Part shown: positions 1 through 6,967 of the stretch, in pieces
How the letters are laid out: each line of letters starts with the position of its first letter
Numbering within the stretch: position 1 is the first letter of the stretch
NCBI GenBank assembly: GCA_016926985.1
Contig: JAFGNO010000190.1
Location: 1 to 16,922, forward strand
DNA: 16,922 nucleotides
Reading direction: 5' to 3'
DNA from: Anaerolineae bacterium
GTDB lineage: Bacteria > Chloroflexota > Anaerolineae > Aggregatilineales > UBA3940
The notes under the pieces: model-generated
Told to the model about the DNA's origin: nothing
What the model saw: the letters and a program-made list of their open reading frames with translations, nothing else
The model's database searches: none
Translations under genes and position numbers: made by a program

Positions 1-28
1 CGTGTCTCCCCTGACCGTCGAGGTATTA

Positions 29-865
29 TTACAATTGTCTGGCAAAACCCTCTATAAAATCACCGGTTATCCGGAAACCCAGCTGCGTATAAGTGCGAAT
101 GGCCGGTTGGTTTCCCTGTGAGACATTCAGTGCCAGCAGTTTGTACCCTTCCGACAATAATACTCTCGTCACTGTGTGGCTCACGAGAGTTCCAAGCCGC
201 TTTCCACGATGGTCAGGGTGGACAACCACGTTGCCGACTGCAGCAATCCCGGCAGCGGGGGCGGTAAGATGAGTGCCGGCAATGGCGACCATACGGTTAT
301 TGATGGTCAGCCCGTAGTAGCAGCCATTGTCAACCATGTCTGGCGCAAACGCGACATCCTCGAATGCGCGCTCGTCGTGACTGGAGGCTTCCTGTTGGAG
401 GCGCAGAATGTCTGCGGAATCTTCACGGCTCAACCTTAGCAAATACGCCTCCTCTGCCAGTTTATCTTCCGCAGGGATGAACCATTCGGGCAGAAGGCAC
501 ATACGGTGCATCAACTTACAGCCAGTTACTGTCAGATTGCTTTCAAGCGTCGGTTTGGCATTCACCGGCGCTGAGAACGCTATGCTCTCTGGCAGTGAGG
601 TGTTATGAACAAGGACCTCAAGAGCGGCGGGCTTGCCAGCAAGAAACAGGATTGGCGGGATCAGCCCGGAGTAAATCAGCCCGACCCCGATGACTTTGCC
701 GGATTGGTAAGCCGCATACCATTGAGCGTTCTTGGAGTAGGGGGGAGCTAGGTCCCCGATCGCATAGGCATTTGCGAAGATATCGGTGTACAGAAAATCG
801 CGGATATGCGCCAGAGGGGGCGCTGGTTGCACCCTGATGCGGGCGTTGGCGGGGGTTTTTGTCAT
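29..865 (-). CDS. GNAT-family N-acetyltransferase
   Basis: Predicted acetyl-CoA-dependent N-acyltransferase of 278 aa; the substrate is unknown. The GNAT fold is seen in the C-terminal half. Motif A lies around residues 211-230 (VVVHPDHRGKRLG, the pyrophosphate-binding Q/RxxGxG/A loop with an Arg in place of the usual first Gly). Motif B lies around 247-264 (N..N.PA...Y..LGF). The N-terminal 130 residues look like a diverged first domain, as in two-domain GNAT proteins. The ATG at 863-865 overlaps the TGA of the upstream adenosine kinase gene (ATGA, 4 nt), which fixes the start and implies translational coupling. It is the last gene of the mtnA operon within the window; 28 bp remain downstream and show no terminator. 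Family assignment is firm. A role in nucleoside salvage would rest on position only. Confidence 0.85.
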   Translation of the reverse strand: MTKTPANARIRVQPAPPLAHIRDFLYTDIFANAYAIGDLAPPYSKNAQWYAAYQSGKVIGVGLIYSGLIPPILFLAGKPAALEVLVHNTSLPESIAFSAPVNAKPTLESNLTVTGCKLMHRMCLLPEWFIPAEDKLAEEAYLLRLSREDSADILRLQQEASSHDERAFEDVAFAPDMVDNGCYYGLTINNRMVAIAGTHLTAPAAGIAAVGNVVVHPDHRGKRLGTLVSHTVTRVLLSEGYKLLALNVSQGNQPAIRTYTQLGFRITGDFIEGFARQL

Positions 866-1818
866 AGGAGAGCGTCAAGCGCACCATGGTCATCAAAATT
901 CAGCCGGAACCTGGTCACAAACTCCTGCGGTGTGAAGGTGTGATTTTGCGTTCCGATCTGTTCAAGGACATAGGTTGCACACAGAGATCCGATCTGGCCG
1001 CATAATGACCAATCCCATCCGGAGGCGATCCCTTTCAACAGGCCGGCGCGGAATGCATCGCCAACACCGGTGGGGTCTTTGATGGCATCTGGAGGAGCAA
1101 CAGGAATCGTGTATTCCCGTCCATCAGCATGGATGATGCTTCCTCCCGATCCCTTTGTCACGATAACAACTTTTGCCATTGTCAACAGGTCATCGTGAGA
1201 AAGGCCGGTTTTCTTCATCAGAGCCATATATTCATAATCGTTGACAATCAGGAGATGCGCGCCATCCACGCCCTCTGCCAGTTCCTCTCCGCCCATACGG
1301 GCAACCTGCTGGCTCGGATCGTAAAGGTAAGGGATGTTGTTAGCTTTGCAGCTGGCAACATACTGGCGCATTGCTGTTGGGTCATTTGGTGATATCACAA
1401 CCAGGTCTGTTTTGTCGGGCAATACATCGATTAGCTGGATATCTTTTGAGCGAGCCATGGCTCCGGCATAAAACATTGCGATCTGGTTCTGTTTTTGGTC
1501 GGTACTGACAAAAAAGGAGGCGGTGAAAAGGTCGTTGTAGAGATGTACTCCAGACGTATCCACCCCCACGGCTTCCAGCGCGCTGCAATATTCAGAGAAG
1601 TCCCTGCCGGCTGCGCCTACCAGCAGCGGTCGTTCGCCAAGCAGCGCCAGTGTATAGGCGATATTGGGTGCGACCCCGCCCCGGTGACGGGCCATGTCAT
1701 CGACCAGGAAGCTCACACTGATATGATCGAGTTCATCGGCGAGAAGCATTTCGCTGAACTTGCCAGGGTAAGTCATGATGTAATCAAATGCGATGGATCC
1801 GGTGATTGCTGTTTTCAT
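862..1818 (-). CDS. adoK: PfkB-family carbohydrate kinase, probable adenosine kinase
   Basis: ATP-dependent kinase of the ribokinase/PfkB family, 318 aa, probably converting adenosine to AMP in the cytoplasm. Visible motifs: an N-terminal start (MKTAITGSIAFDY), the RGGVAPNIAY segment (residues 46-55, PfkB signature 1 region) with LVGAAGRDF following, and the C-terminal anion-hole/catalytic signature DPTGVGDAFRAG (248-259, catalytic base Asp254). From memory, these features and the FSFLVDD-like and DPSQQ segments resemble the actinobacterial adenosine kinase (M. tuberculosis AdoK) more than sugar kinases. Adenosine as substrate is therefore an informed inference; another nucleoside or ribose-1-phosphate is possible. 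The gene follows the small unknown gene by 24 nt and overlaps the GNAT gene by 4 nt. No strong Shine-Dalgarno sequence is visible before its ATG. Context with mtnA and a nucleoside phosphorylase fits purine salvage. Confidence 0.82.
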   Translation of the reverse strand: MKTAITGSIAFDYIMTYPGKFSEMLLADELDHISVSFLVDDMARHRGGVAPNIAYTLALLGERPLLVGAAGRDFSEYCSALEAVGVDTSGVHLYNDLFTASFFVSTDQKQNQIAMFYAGAMARSKDIQLIDVLPDKTDLVVISPNDPTAMRQYVASCKANNIPYLYDPSQQVARMGGEELAEGVDGAHLLIVNDYEYMALMKKTGLSHDDLLTMAKVVIVTKGSGGSIIHADGREYTIPVAPPDAIKDPTGVGDAFRAGLLKGIASGWDWSLCGQIGSLCATYVLEQIGTQNHTFTPQEFVTRFRLNFDDHGALDALL

Positions 1819-1842
1819 TTCTGGTGCTTTCTGTCTTCCCGT

Positions 1843-2256
1843 TCAGTACCCGTAATCAATTTGCACAGATAGCTCGTCGTCTGGTGAAGCGCCAAGGACC
1901 TTTTCAAAAATATCCCCGATGAAATGGGCAAGGGCAACCAGTGGGATATCTCGCCGGAGGTGGATTGCAGCGTTCTTCCTGTTCTCCCAATCGCCGGGGG
2001 TTGTTCCCGGCGGGGGTGTGATACCAGCCTGCTCAATCACTTCTAATGGGTTGCCAGACTTATCTCGGTAGGGGAAATTCAGTACAAACCCAGTCAGTTT
2101 TGGTTCTTCTTCAAATGCAAAGCAGGGAATAAGCTGTGTCCATAAATGGGGCGAGCCAATGATCTCAATAGTCAGTCCAGGACCACGTTCCAGCCCATGC
2201 AGCGATTGGACAATCAGGTCTGATAGCCAGATGGCAGTTTCGGCATCAACAATCAT
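1843..2256 (-). CDS. Hypothetical protein, 137 aa
   Basis: I do not recognise this protein. It is small, acidic and predicted cytoplasmic, with no signal peptide or membrane segment. The pattern is mixed alpha/beta: an N-terminal helix (residues 1-20), strands at about 28-34 and 53-62, a Pro-rich loop near 79-87 (ITPPPGTTPGDW), then a long helix around 104-122 and a final strand (ELSVQIDYGY). This arrangement is loosely reminiscent of small YbjN/type III chaperone-like folds, but that is only an impression. The reading frame is held open between mtnA (6 nt upstream) and adoK (24 nt downstream), which supports a real gene. No Shine-Dalgarno is seen, so it is probably translated by coupling to mtnA. 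Confidence 0.7.
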   Translation of the reverse strand: MIVDAETAIWLSDLIVQSLHGLERGPGLTIEIIGSPHLWTQLIPCFAFEEEPKLTGFVLNFPYRDKSGNPLEVIEQAGITPPPGTTPGDWENRKNAAIHLRRDIPLVALAHFIGDIFEKVLGASPDDELSVQIDYGY

Positions 2257-2262
2257 CAGTTA

Positions 2263-3393
2263 TTACAGGCCGTCAAAAGGGTCAATCTCGTCAAGCAGGG
2301 AGAGTTGTTCAGGCTCATCAGGTTCCGGTTCCGTCACGTCCCCCAGTTCGCTGTTCAGTGAACCCTCTACCACCATTGGGAGCGTCACATCATATGGGGG
2401 GTAGGCGATGCCCTGCTCGGTGATAATGCCGGTGATATAGCGGTAAGGTGTGACATCAAATGCGGGGTTCTTAACCGGGAAATGTTCAGGAACCAGCCTC
2501 ATCCCATATGGGTTTCGGATTTCATCTGGTGTCCGTTCTTCGATGGGGATTTTGCTGCCGTCTTCCACCGAGAGATCGATGGTTGAGGTGGGCACAACAG
2601 CATAGAACGGGATGCCATTTTCCCTGGCAAGCACAGCCAGGCTGTATGTCCCGATTTTGTTGGCCACATCGCCGTTTGCCGCTGTCCTGTCTGAGCCAAC
2701 CAGGATGAGGTCGACTTCACCTTTACGCATGAAATGCCCTGCCGCACTATCTGTAATGATGTGATAGGGTATGCCGGCCCCATTGAGTTCCCACGCGGAC
2801 AATCTCGCCCCTTGCATCCGCGGGCGCGTTTCTGTGAGCAGCACCTGGATATGCTTCCCTTGCTGGTGGGCAGTTTTGATGACTCCCAGCGCAGTTCCCC
2901 AATCAACAGTTGCCAGTGCGCCGGTATTACAATGGTGGAGGATACGGTCTCCTGACCTGATCAGGGCTGCGCCATACACGCCCATCTGCCGGTTTGTTTT
3001 GACGTCCTGGTTGGCAATCCGCTTGGCGACACGCAGCATCTCATTACGAATATCTTCCACCCTGAACAGCGCTTCGTTTGCCGCGGCCTGAAGCATCCTG
3101 TTCACGGCCCATTTCAGGTTAACAGCCGTTGGTCGGGCGTTCACAAGCAGGTTGCCTGCTTCTTCGAGATACCTCAGCAATTCCTGGCGATTGGTAGCGT
3201 CAAACTGGCGCGCTGCCAGCACCATCCCGAATGCAGCAGCAGCTCCAATTGCTGGTGCGCCGCGCACAATCATTTCTGAAATAGACTGGGCCACTTCAGT
3301 GTAGTCTCTGAATTCGACCAGTACAATATCCCATGGCAGGGCACGCTGGTCGATCATCCTTACTTTGCCTTCATGCCACTCAACGGTGCGCAT
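2263..3393 (-). CDS. mtnA: S-methyl-5-thioribose-1-phosphate isomerase
   Basis: Isomerises 5-methylthioribose-1-phosphate to methylthioribulose-1-phosphate in the methionine (MTA) salvage pathway; member of the aIF2B/eIF2B-like isomerase family. With the chosen start (376 aa), the phosphate-binding RGAP motif is at 44-47, the catalytic Cys155 lies in HHCNTGALAT, the substrate loop is ETRPRMQGARL, and the catalytic Asp235 lies in VGSDRTAANGD (usually VGADRIAANGD). The open frame extends to a TTG at 3432, but the ATG at 3391-3393 is preferred. It has GGAGG 4 nt upstream, the homology (MRTVEWHEGKVRMIDQR) begins there, and a predicted promoter's -10 box covers the TTG. An acidic tail of about 25 residues (EPEPDEPEQLSLLDE) follows the usual family end. 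It leads the mtnA-hyp-adoK-GNAT unit. MtnP and MtnK are not in the window. Confidence 0.93.
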   Translation of the reverse strand: MRTVEWHEGKVRMIDQRALPWDIVLVEFRDYTEVAQSISEMIVRGAPAIGAAAAFGMVLAARQFDATNRQELLRYLEEAGNLLVNARPTAVNLKWAVNRMLQAAANEALFRVEDIRNEMLRVAKRIANQDVKTNRQMGVYGAALIRSGDRILHHCNTGALATVDWGTALGVIKTAHQQGKHIQVLLTETRPRMQGARLSAWELNGAGIPYHIITDSAAGHFMRKGEVDLILVGSDRTAANGDVANKIGTYSLAVLARENGIPFYAVVPTSTIDLSVEDGSKIPIEERTPDEIRNPYGMRLVPEHFPVKNPAFDVTPYRYITGIITEQGIAYPPYDVTLPMVVEGSLNSELGDVTEPEPDEPEQLSLLDEIDPFDGL

Positions 3394-3431
3394 TGAACCT
3401 CCGGCCAGATCATCAGTGCATACCATGGGCA

Positions 3432-3460
3432 AGTCTAACCGAGACCCTCTACCCTGTCAA
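3432..3460 (-). promoter_or_regulatory. Predicted sigma-70-type promoter of mtnA operon
   Basis: Read on the minus strand: TTGACA (3455-3460, perfect -35), a 17-nt spacer, and TAGACT (3432-3437, -10, 4 of 6 matches to TATAAT). Transcription would start near 3425, giving a leader of about 30 nt with GGAGG before the ATG at 3393. It lies in the 116-nt gap after the radical SAM gene, so mtnA and the genes behind it can be transcribed separately from the upstream pair. Prediction from sequence only. Confidence 0.6.
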
Positions 3461-3509
3461 AGCTGGTAAAGACACTGCCTGTTGACTGAAAAGGCCTCTC
3501 CTGGGTTGC

Positions 3510-4721
3510 TCAATAGATGAAATCCAGCACATCATAGCGGCTGATTCTTGGGCTGCTGCTTTTACCGTCAAACCGGAGATGCCGACGAATTCCTGCGGTC
3601 TGTCTCTGGCATTCATCAGGGCTCAGGGGACGGATACCGTATGTATCAGCAGACAGTGTATAGGGTAGGTTCTCAGTTGTGACCAGTTCGGAAAAATACA
3701 GGAAATCGCCACTGTCAAGTCTCATCTGGTTGATAACAGATGCCGTATCTGCAATATGGGCCTCAGAGAAAACATGCCCACCAGCGCCTATCAGGACAAT
3801 GACGCCAACATTGATCCCAGACGATTTCATGGTATTCACCGCTTCGAGTGCTTCCTCGGCGGTGCCTGGTTTGTTCAGAAAGCGCAGCAGATCGTTATGA
3901 CCACTTTCCAGGCCAATATAAATACGTCTCAATCCGAGTTCTTTCAGGGCAGCGTAGTCAGCGCGGCTTTTTTGTGTGCCGCTGAATGCATCAAGAAATG
4001 AGAACAGGTAGCCATTCTGCGGGGTGTTTAATTGCTGGTTCACAATGGACACCCTTTCAACAAGCTGCTTCATCGGGATAACCAGGGCGTTTGCATCGGC
4101 CAGGAATACTGATCGCCGCATTGTTATGCCGTCTCCCAGGTGCTCCTTGATTTCCCGGATGTGCTCGGTAAGTTCGACCGGCGGTTTGATCCTGAAGGGC
4201 CGATCTTTGTAGAAGTTGCAAAAGGTGCAGGTATTAAATGAACAGCCCTCTGTCATCTGGACAACCAGCGCCATGTACTGATCTGGGGGCAAAATACCAA
4301 TTGGTTTGTAAATTTTGCGAAAAACAGCCGCATCATCCTGGTGCTGCCTGATGTCGAATTCACATGCGCGGTCCAGGGCTTCAGACCACTCGCGGGGGAG
4401 GGGGGTAAAAAAGCAGCCTTTGTTTGTCCAGGATTTCAAACTGCAAACTGCCTGGCAGACGTGAGTGATCAGATCATTGGCTTCATCATTCAACACCCAG
4501 TGCCGTCTGCGCTGCCCATCCTGAGCGGTCCAGCGGGCCTGGACCTGGCCATTCATGGCCCGCCGAAAGGTGCGACCGTGCACATAAGCCGACCAAAGCC
4601 GTCCTGCCAGGTCATAGCTAAATACCTCTGATTGCTCAGGTGGGCCAATGCTGATCACCAGATGCCGGGGGCTTCGGTGGATCGCAACTGGCGTGTTATT
4701 GTATTGTCCGTTGATGACCAT
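3510..4721 (-). CDS. Radical SAM protein with CX4CX2C iron-sulfur motif
   Basis: Predicted radical SAM enzyme of 403 aa; reaction unknown. The cluster-binding segment is TEGCSFNTCTFCNFYKDRPF with Cys160, Cys165 and Cys168, i.e. CX4CX2C rather than the common CX3CX2C, with the expected aromatic before the last Cys. Downstream are barrel features typical of COG1032/HemN-like radical SAM proteins: FLADAN (206-211), a GLESG motif (270-274, SAM-binding) and SGINVGVIVLIGAGG (301-315). The N-terminal 140 residues are a separate, unrecognised domain rich in Arg/Trp with several Cys (89, 93, 103, 120). There is no SPASM-like Cys cluster at the C-terminus, which is HemN-like in spirit but too short to call. 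ATG at 4719-4721 with weak RBS, 23 nt after the nucleoside phosphorylase stop, so the two are probably co-transcribed. Radical SAM family is firm; substrate is not inferable. Confidence 0.87.
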   Translation of the reverse strand: MVINGQYNNTPVAIHRSPRHLVISIGPPEQSEVFSYDLAGRLWSAYVHGRTFRRAMNGQVQARWTAQDGQRRRHWVLNDEANDLITHVCQAVCSLKSWTNKGCFFTPLPREWSEALDRACEFDIRQHQDDAAVFRKIYKPIGILPPDQYMALVVQMTEGCSFNTCTFCNFYKDRPFRIKPPVELTEHIREIKEHLGDGITMRRSVFLADANALVIPMKQLVERVSIVNQQLNTPQNGYLFSFLDAFSGTQKSRADYAALKELGLRRIYIGLESGHNDLLRFLNKPGTAEEALEAVNTMKSSGINVGVIVLIGAGGHVFSEAHIADTASVINQMRLDSGDFLYFSELVTTENLPYTLSADTYGIRPLSPDECQRQTAGIRRHLRFDGKSSSPRISRYDVLDFIY

Positions 4722-4744
4722 CTGTTTGCTTGCGCTGCAATCAC

Positions 4745-6055
4745 CTATTCGCTGAAGAGGGTATTGTAGAAAAGGGGCATACCAGGGCGCTCTGACCAGA
4801 CGTGAGCGTTCAATATCCTTGAACGGGCGACATCTGCCGAATCGGCATCTCTTGCATGGATCGTAAAGAGCCTTTCCCCTTTTCTGACGTATTCTCCCAC
4901 TTTGTGATGGACAACCGCCCCAACGGCGTGGTCGATTGTGGCATCTTTCACCTGTCGTCCTGCGCCGAGATGCAGCACAGCGAAACCAATCTCACGGGCG
5001 TTAATAGTTTGCAGGTACCCGCTTCGGGTGGCCCGTTCTTCGATCACGACTGGTGCGCGGGGCAGTGTGTCCGGTTGGTCAATCTGGGAAAGATCGCCGC
5101 CTTGAGCCCGTACAAGGGTTCGGAACTTCTCCCAGGCTTCACCATTGCTCAGTTTTTCCTCAACCCTTTCGCGGATATCGCTCAGGTCGCGTGCCGTGGA
5201 TATACCTGCCAGGCGCAGCATCTGTCCGGCAACAACAATACAGTGTTCCACCAGGTCGGCAGGTCCTGTGCCCTGTAATGTATCAATGGCTTCTCGTACT
5301 TCCAGCGCATTTCCGATCGCATACCCAAGTGGCTGGTTCATGTCGCTGATCAGGGCAGTGACTTTTTTACCTGCGCCTTTGCCAATGTCAACCATAATCT
5401 GGGCAAGGTCTTCCGCGTCTTCTACTGTTTGCATAAATGCGCCTAACCCGGCTTTGACATCTAGGACGACGGCGTCTGCGCCAGAAGCGATTTTCTTGCT
5501 CATAATGGAGCTGGCAATCAGTGGTTTGCTGGAGACGGTTGCCGTAACATCCCTGAGCGCATAGAGCTTACCATCTGCAGGGGCAAGGTCGGCAGTCTGT
5601 CCGGCCAGCACAATCCCATATTTATCAATCTGGTCCATGAACTCTTTCATGCTCAGGTTGACATTGTAACCGGAAATACTTTCCATCTTGTCCAGGGTTC
5701 CCCCGGTCAGGGATAGGCCGCGTCCGCTCATTTTTGCCACTGGAACGCCAAACGAGACAACCAGTGGGAGCGCCACCAGCGATGTTTTATCGCCTACACC
5801 GCCGGAGGAATGCTTGTCAATTGCAAATTTAAGCACCGGCGAGAGGTCGATAATCTCGCCGGACTCTGCAAGCGCCATCGTGAGTTCAACAGTTTCCTCG
5901 CGAGACATGCCTCGCATATAAATCGCCATAGCCCAGGCAGAAACCTGGTAGTCAGGGATACTGCCGGCGATAAACTGCTCAATAAAATACCGGATTTCTT
6001 CGCGTGTAAGCTCAATGCCATCGCGTTTTTTACCAATGATCTCTACTGGGTTCAT
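4745..6055 (-). CDS. pdp: Pyrimidine-nucleoside phosphorylase (thymidine phosphorylase family)
   Basis: Catalyses reversible phosphorolysis of uridine/thymidine/deoxyuridine to the base and (deoxy)ribose-1-phosphate. At 436 aa it is full length for the family. Visible: phosphate-binding KHSSGGVGDKTS (81-92), family signature SGRGLSLTGGTLDKMES (110-126), pyrimidine-binding residues Arg168, Ser183 and Lys187 (spacing identical to E. coli DeoA R171/S186/K190), DVKAGLGAFM (199-208) and the C-terminal alpha/beta PYNP domain (about 340-430). I cannot tell from sequence whether it is strictly thymidine-specific or broad, hence the PyNP call; broad-specificity enzymes are the norm outside proteobacteria. 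ATG at 6053-6055 with a weak AAAGG 9 nt upstream. First gene of its unit, transcribed divergently from the plus-strand methyltransferase gene; the radical SAM gene follows after 23 nt. Confidence 0.93.
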   Translation of the reverse strand: MNPVEIIGKKRDGIELTREEIRYFIEQFIAGSIPDYQVSAWAMAIYMRGMSREETVELTMALAESGEIIDLSPVLKFAIDKHSSGGVGDKTSLVALPLVVSFGVPVAKMSGRGLSLTGGTLDKMESISGYNVNLSMKEFMDQIDKYGIVLAGQTADLAPADGKLYALRDVTATVSSKPLIASSIMSKKIASGADAVVLDVKAGLGAFMQTVEDAEDLAQIMVDIGKGAGKKVTALISDMNQPLGYAIGNALEVREAIDTLQGTGPADLVEHCIVVAGQMLRLAGISTARDLSDIRERVEEKLSNGEAWEKFRTLVRAQGGDLSQIDQPDTLPRAPVVIEERATRSGYLQTINAREIGFAVLHLGAGRQVKDATIDHAVGAVVHHKVGEYVRKGERLFTIHARDADSADVARSRILNAHVWSERPGMPLFYNTLFSE

Positions 6056-6186
6056 CTCTTGGCGCCTTTGATGAGTGTGAGTGTCTGATTAATCAATAAT
6101 ACCCTATTCAGCTGATTACAGGAACGCGAGCGCGGGTTGTTCATCACCGGTAAACGCATCGTGTGGAAATCCTCATGGCATAACTG

Positions 6187-6198
6187 GTAGAATTCTAC
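6187..6198. repeat. 12-bp perfect palindrome (possible operator)
   Basis: GTAGAATTCTAC reads identically on both strands. A second imperfect inverted repeat, AATTC-GTG-GAATT, follows at 6211-6223, sharing the AATTC core. Two neighbouring dyads between divergent genes are typical of repressor sites, but no regulator gene is nearby, so this is only a candidate. Confidence 0.4.
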
Positions 6199-6210
6199 TA
6201 ATTGGATGAA

Positions 6211-6223
6211 AATTCGTGGAATT
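6211..6223. repeat. Inverted repeat AATTC-N3-GAATT
   Basis: 5-bp arms with a GTG spacer, 12 bp after the 6187-6198 palindrome and directly against the 14-bp tandem duplication. It overlaps the weak -35-like element TTGCAG (6222-6227) of the rightward candidate promoter. Function unknown. Confidence 0.35.
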
Positions 6224-6251
6224 GCAGCCGTAATATCGCAGCCGTAATATC
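6224..6251. repeat. 14-bp tandem duplication
   Basis: GCAGCCGTAATATC is repeated exactly twice head to tail (6224-6237 and 6238-6251), starting right after the AATTC-GTG-GAATT repeat and ending 33 bp before the GTG start of the methyltransferase gene. Each copy carries a TAATAT, so the duplication doubles a -10-like element. It could be a slippage product or a regulatory doublet. Confidence 0.85.
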
Positions 6252-6284
6252 GGTAGCAGAGAAATGATCTGAGAAGGTTGTTCT

Positions 6285-6965
6285 GTGAAAGACTATTTGC
6301 TGTTGGCGGGTTCCTTTGGGCTGTTTGCACTGCTGCACAGCCTGCTTGCTGGTGGGCGATTTAGCCGCAGTCTTTCCATGCTGCTGGGTGACCGGTTTGT
6401 GTCAGGCTGGTACCGATTGGCTTATAACCTCTTTGCTGCGCTGACCATTCTGCCGGTTATCTATTTGGCGGTTTCGATTGATAGCCCTGTAATCTATCGG
6501 CTGAATACTCCCTGGTTGATTATCTCCTGTATGCTGATGGGGATTGGTTTGGTCGGTCTGGTCGGAGCCTTATTTGTCACGGATGTGTGGCATTTTGCGG
6601 GGGTCAGGCAGGTTGCTGCCTATCTGAGGGGGGGAGATCTCCCTGTTCCGCCTCCCGCACTCCAAAAGACAGGAATGTACCGCATCACACGGCATCCTTT
6701 GTACCTGTTCCTTCTTCTGGTGATATGGCCGCTGCCTGTTATGAGTGTCACTATACTGGTGATAAACCTGCTTATAACCATGTACTTATTGGTAGGGTCC
6801 CGGTTGGAGGAGAACCGCCTGAAGCAGCTGTATGGCAGTTCCTACGAAACATATCAGTCCAGGGTCGCCTGGCTCATTCCCTGGCCTGCTCGCATGCTTC
6901 GTGAAGGGTCGGCTATCAGCACCAAGACAGATTGCCCGACACGCATATTCAAAGATGAGGGGTAA
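6285..6965 (+). CDS. Isoprenylcysteine carboxyl methyltransferase-like integral membrane protein
   Basis: Predicted SAM-dependent methyltransferase of the ICMT/PEMT (NnrU-like) membrane superfamily, 226 aa; substrate unknown. About five to six hydrophobic segments are seen (roughly 3-22, 44-64, 77-99, 138-157 and 156-172). The diagnostic C-terminal signature is present: TGMYRITRHPLY (129-140), then EENRLKQLYGSSYETYQSRV (175-194), matching the RHPxY...EE..L...YG..Y..Y pattern that binds SAM in ICMT. The start is GTG at 6285-6287 with AGAAGG 7 nt upstream. A polar tail of about 25 residues after the last conserved part is not expected from the family. The next gene starts 2 nt after this stop, so the pair is an operon. 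Because bacterial members rarely have known substrates, calling it a true prenylcysteine methyltransferase would be unsafe. Confidence 0.8.
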   Translation: MKDYLLLAGSFGLFALLHSLLAGGRFSRSLSMLLGDRFVSGWYRLAYNLFAALTILPVIYLAVSIDSPVIYRLNTPWLIISCMLMGIGLVGLVGALFVTDVWHFAGVRQVAAYLRGGDLPVPPPALQKTGMYRITRHPLYLFLLLVIWPLPVMSVTILVINLLITMYLLVGSRLEENRLKQLYGSSYETYQSRVAWLIPWPARMLREGSAISTKTDCPTRIFKDEG

Positions 6966-6967
6966 AT

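Larger units (their letters stand above)
6056..6284. promoter_or_regulatory. Divergent intergenic region
   Basis: A 229-bp spacer between the nucleoside phosphorylase gene (leftward) and the methyltransferase gene (rightward); promoters for both must lie here. Leftward, a TATTAT -10-like box (6096-6101) precedes the pdp ATG, but only a poor -35 is found. Rightward, TTGCAG (6222-6227), 17 nt, TAATAT (6245-6250) is a weak candidate inside the tandem repeat. A palindrome TGATTAATCA lies at 6086-6095 just downstream of the TATTAT box on the leftward strand. No open frame looks real. Confidence 0.45.

Noticed and set aside
862..6055. Archaeal-type pentose bisphosphate (RuBisCO III) pathway
   Set aside because: The PfkB protein resembles adenosine kinase and MtnA carries usual MTR-1-P isomerase motifs; no RuBisCO gene is present. 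Kept only as a test in the findings.
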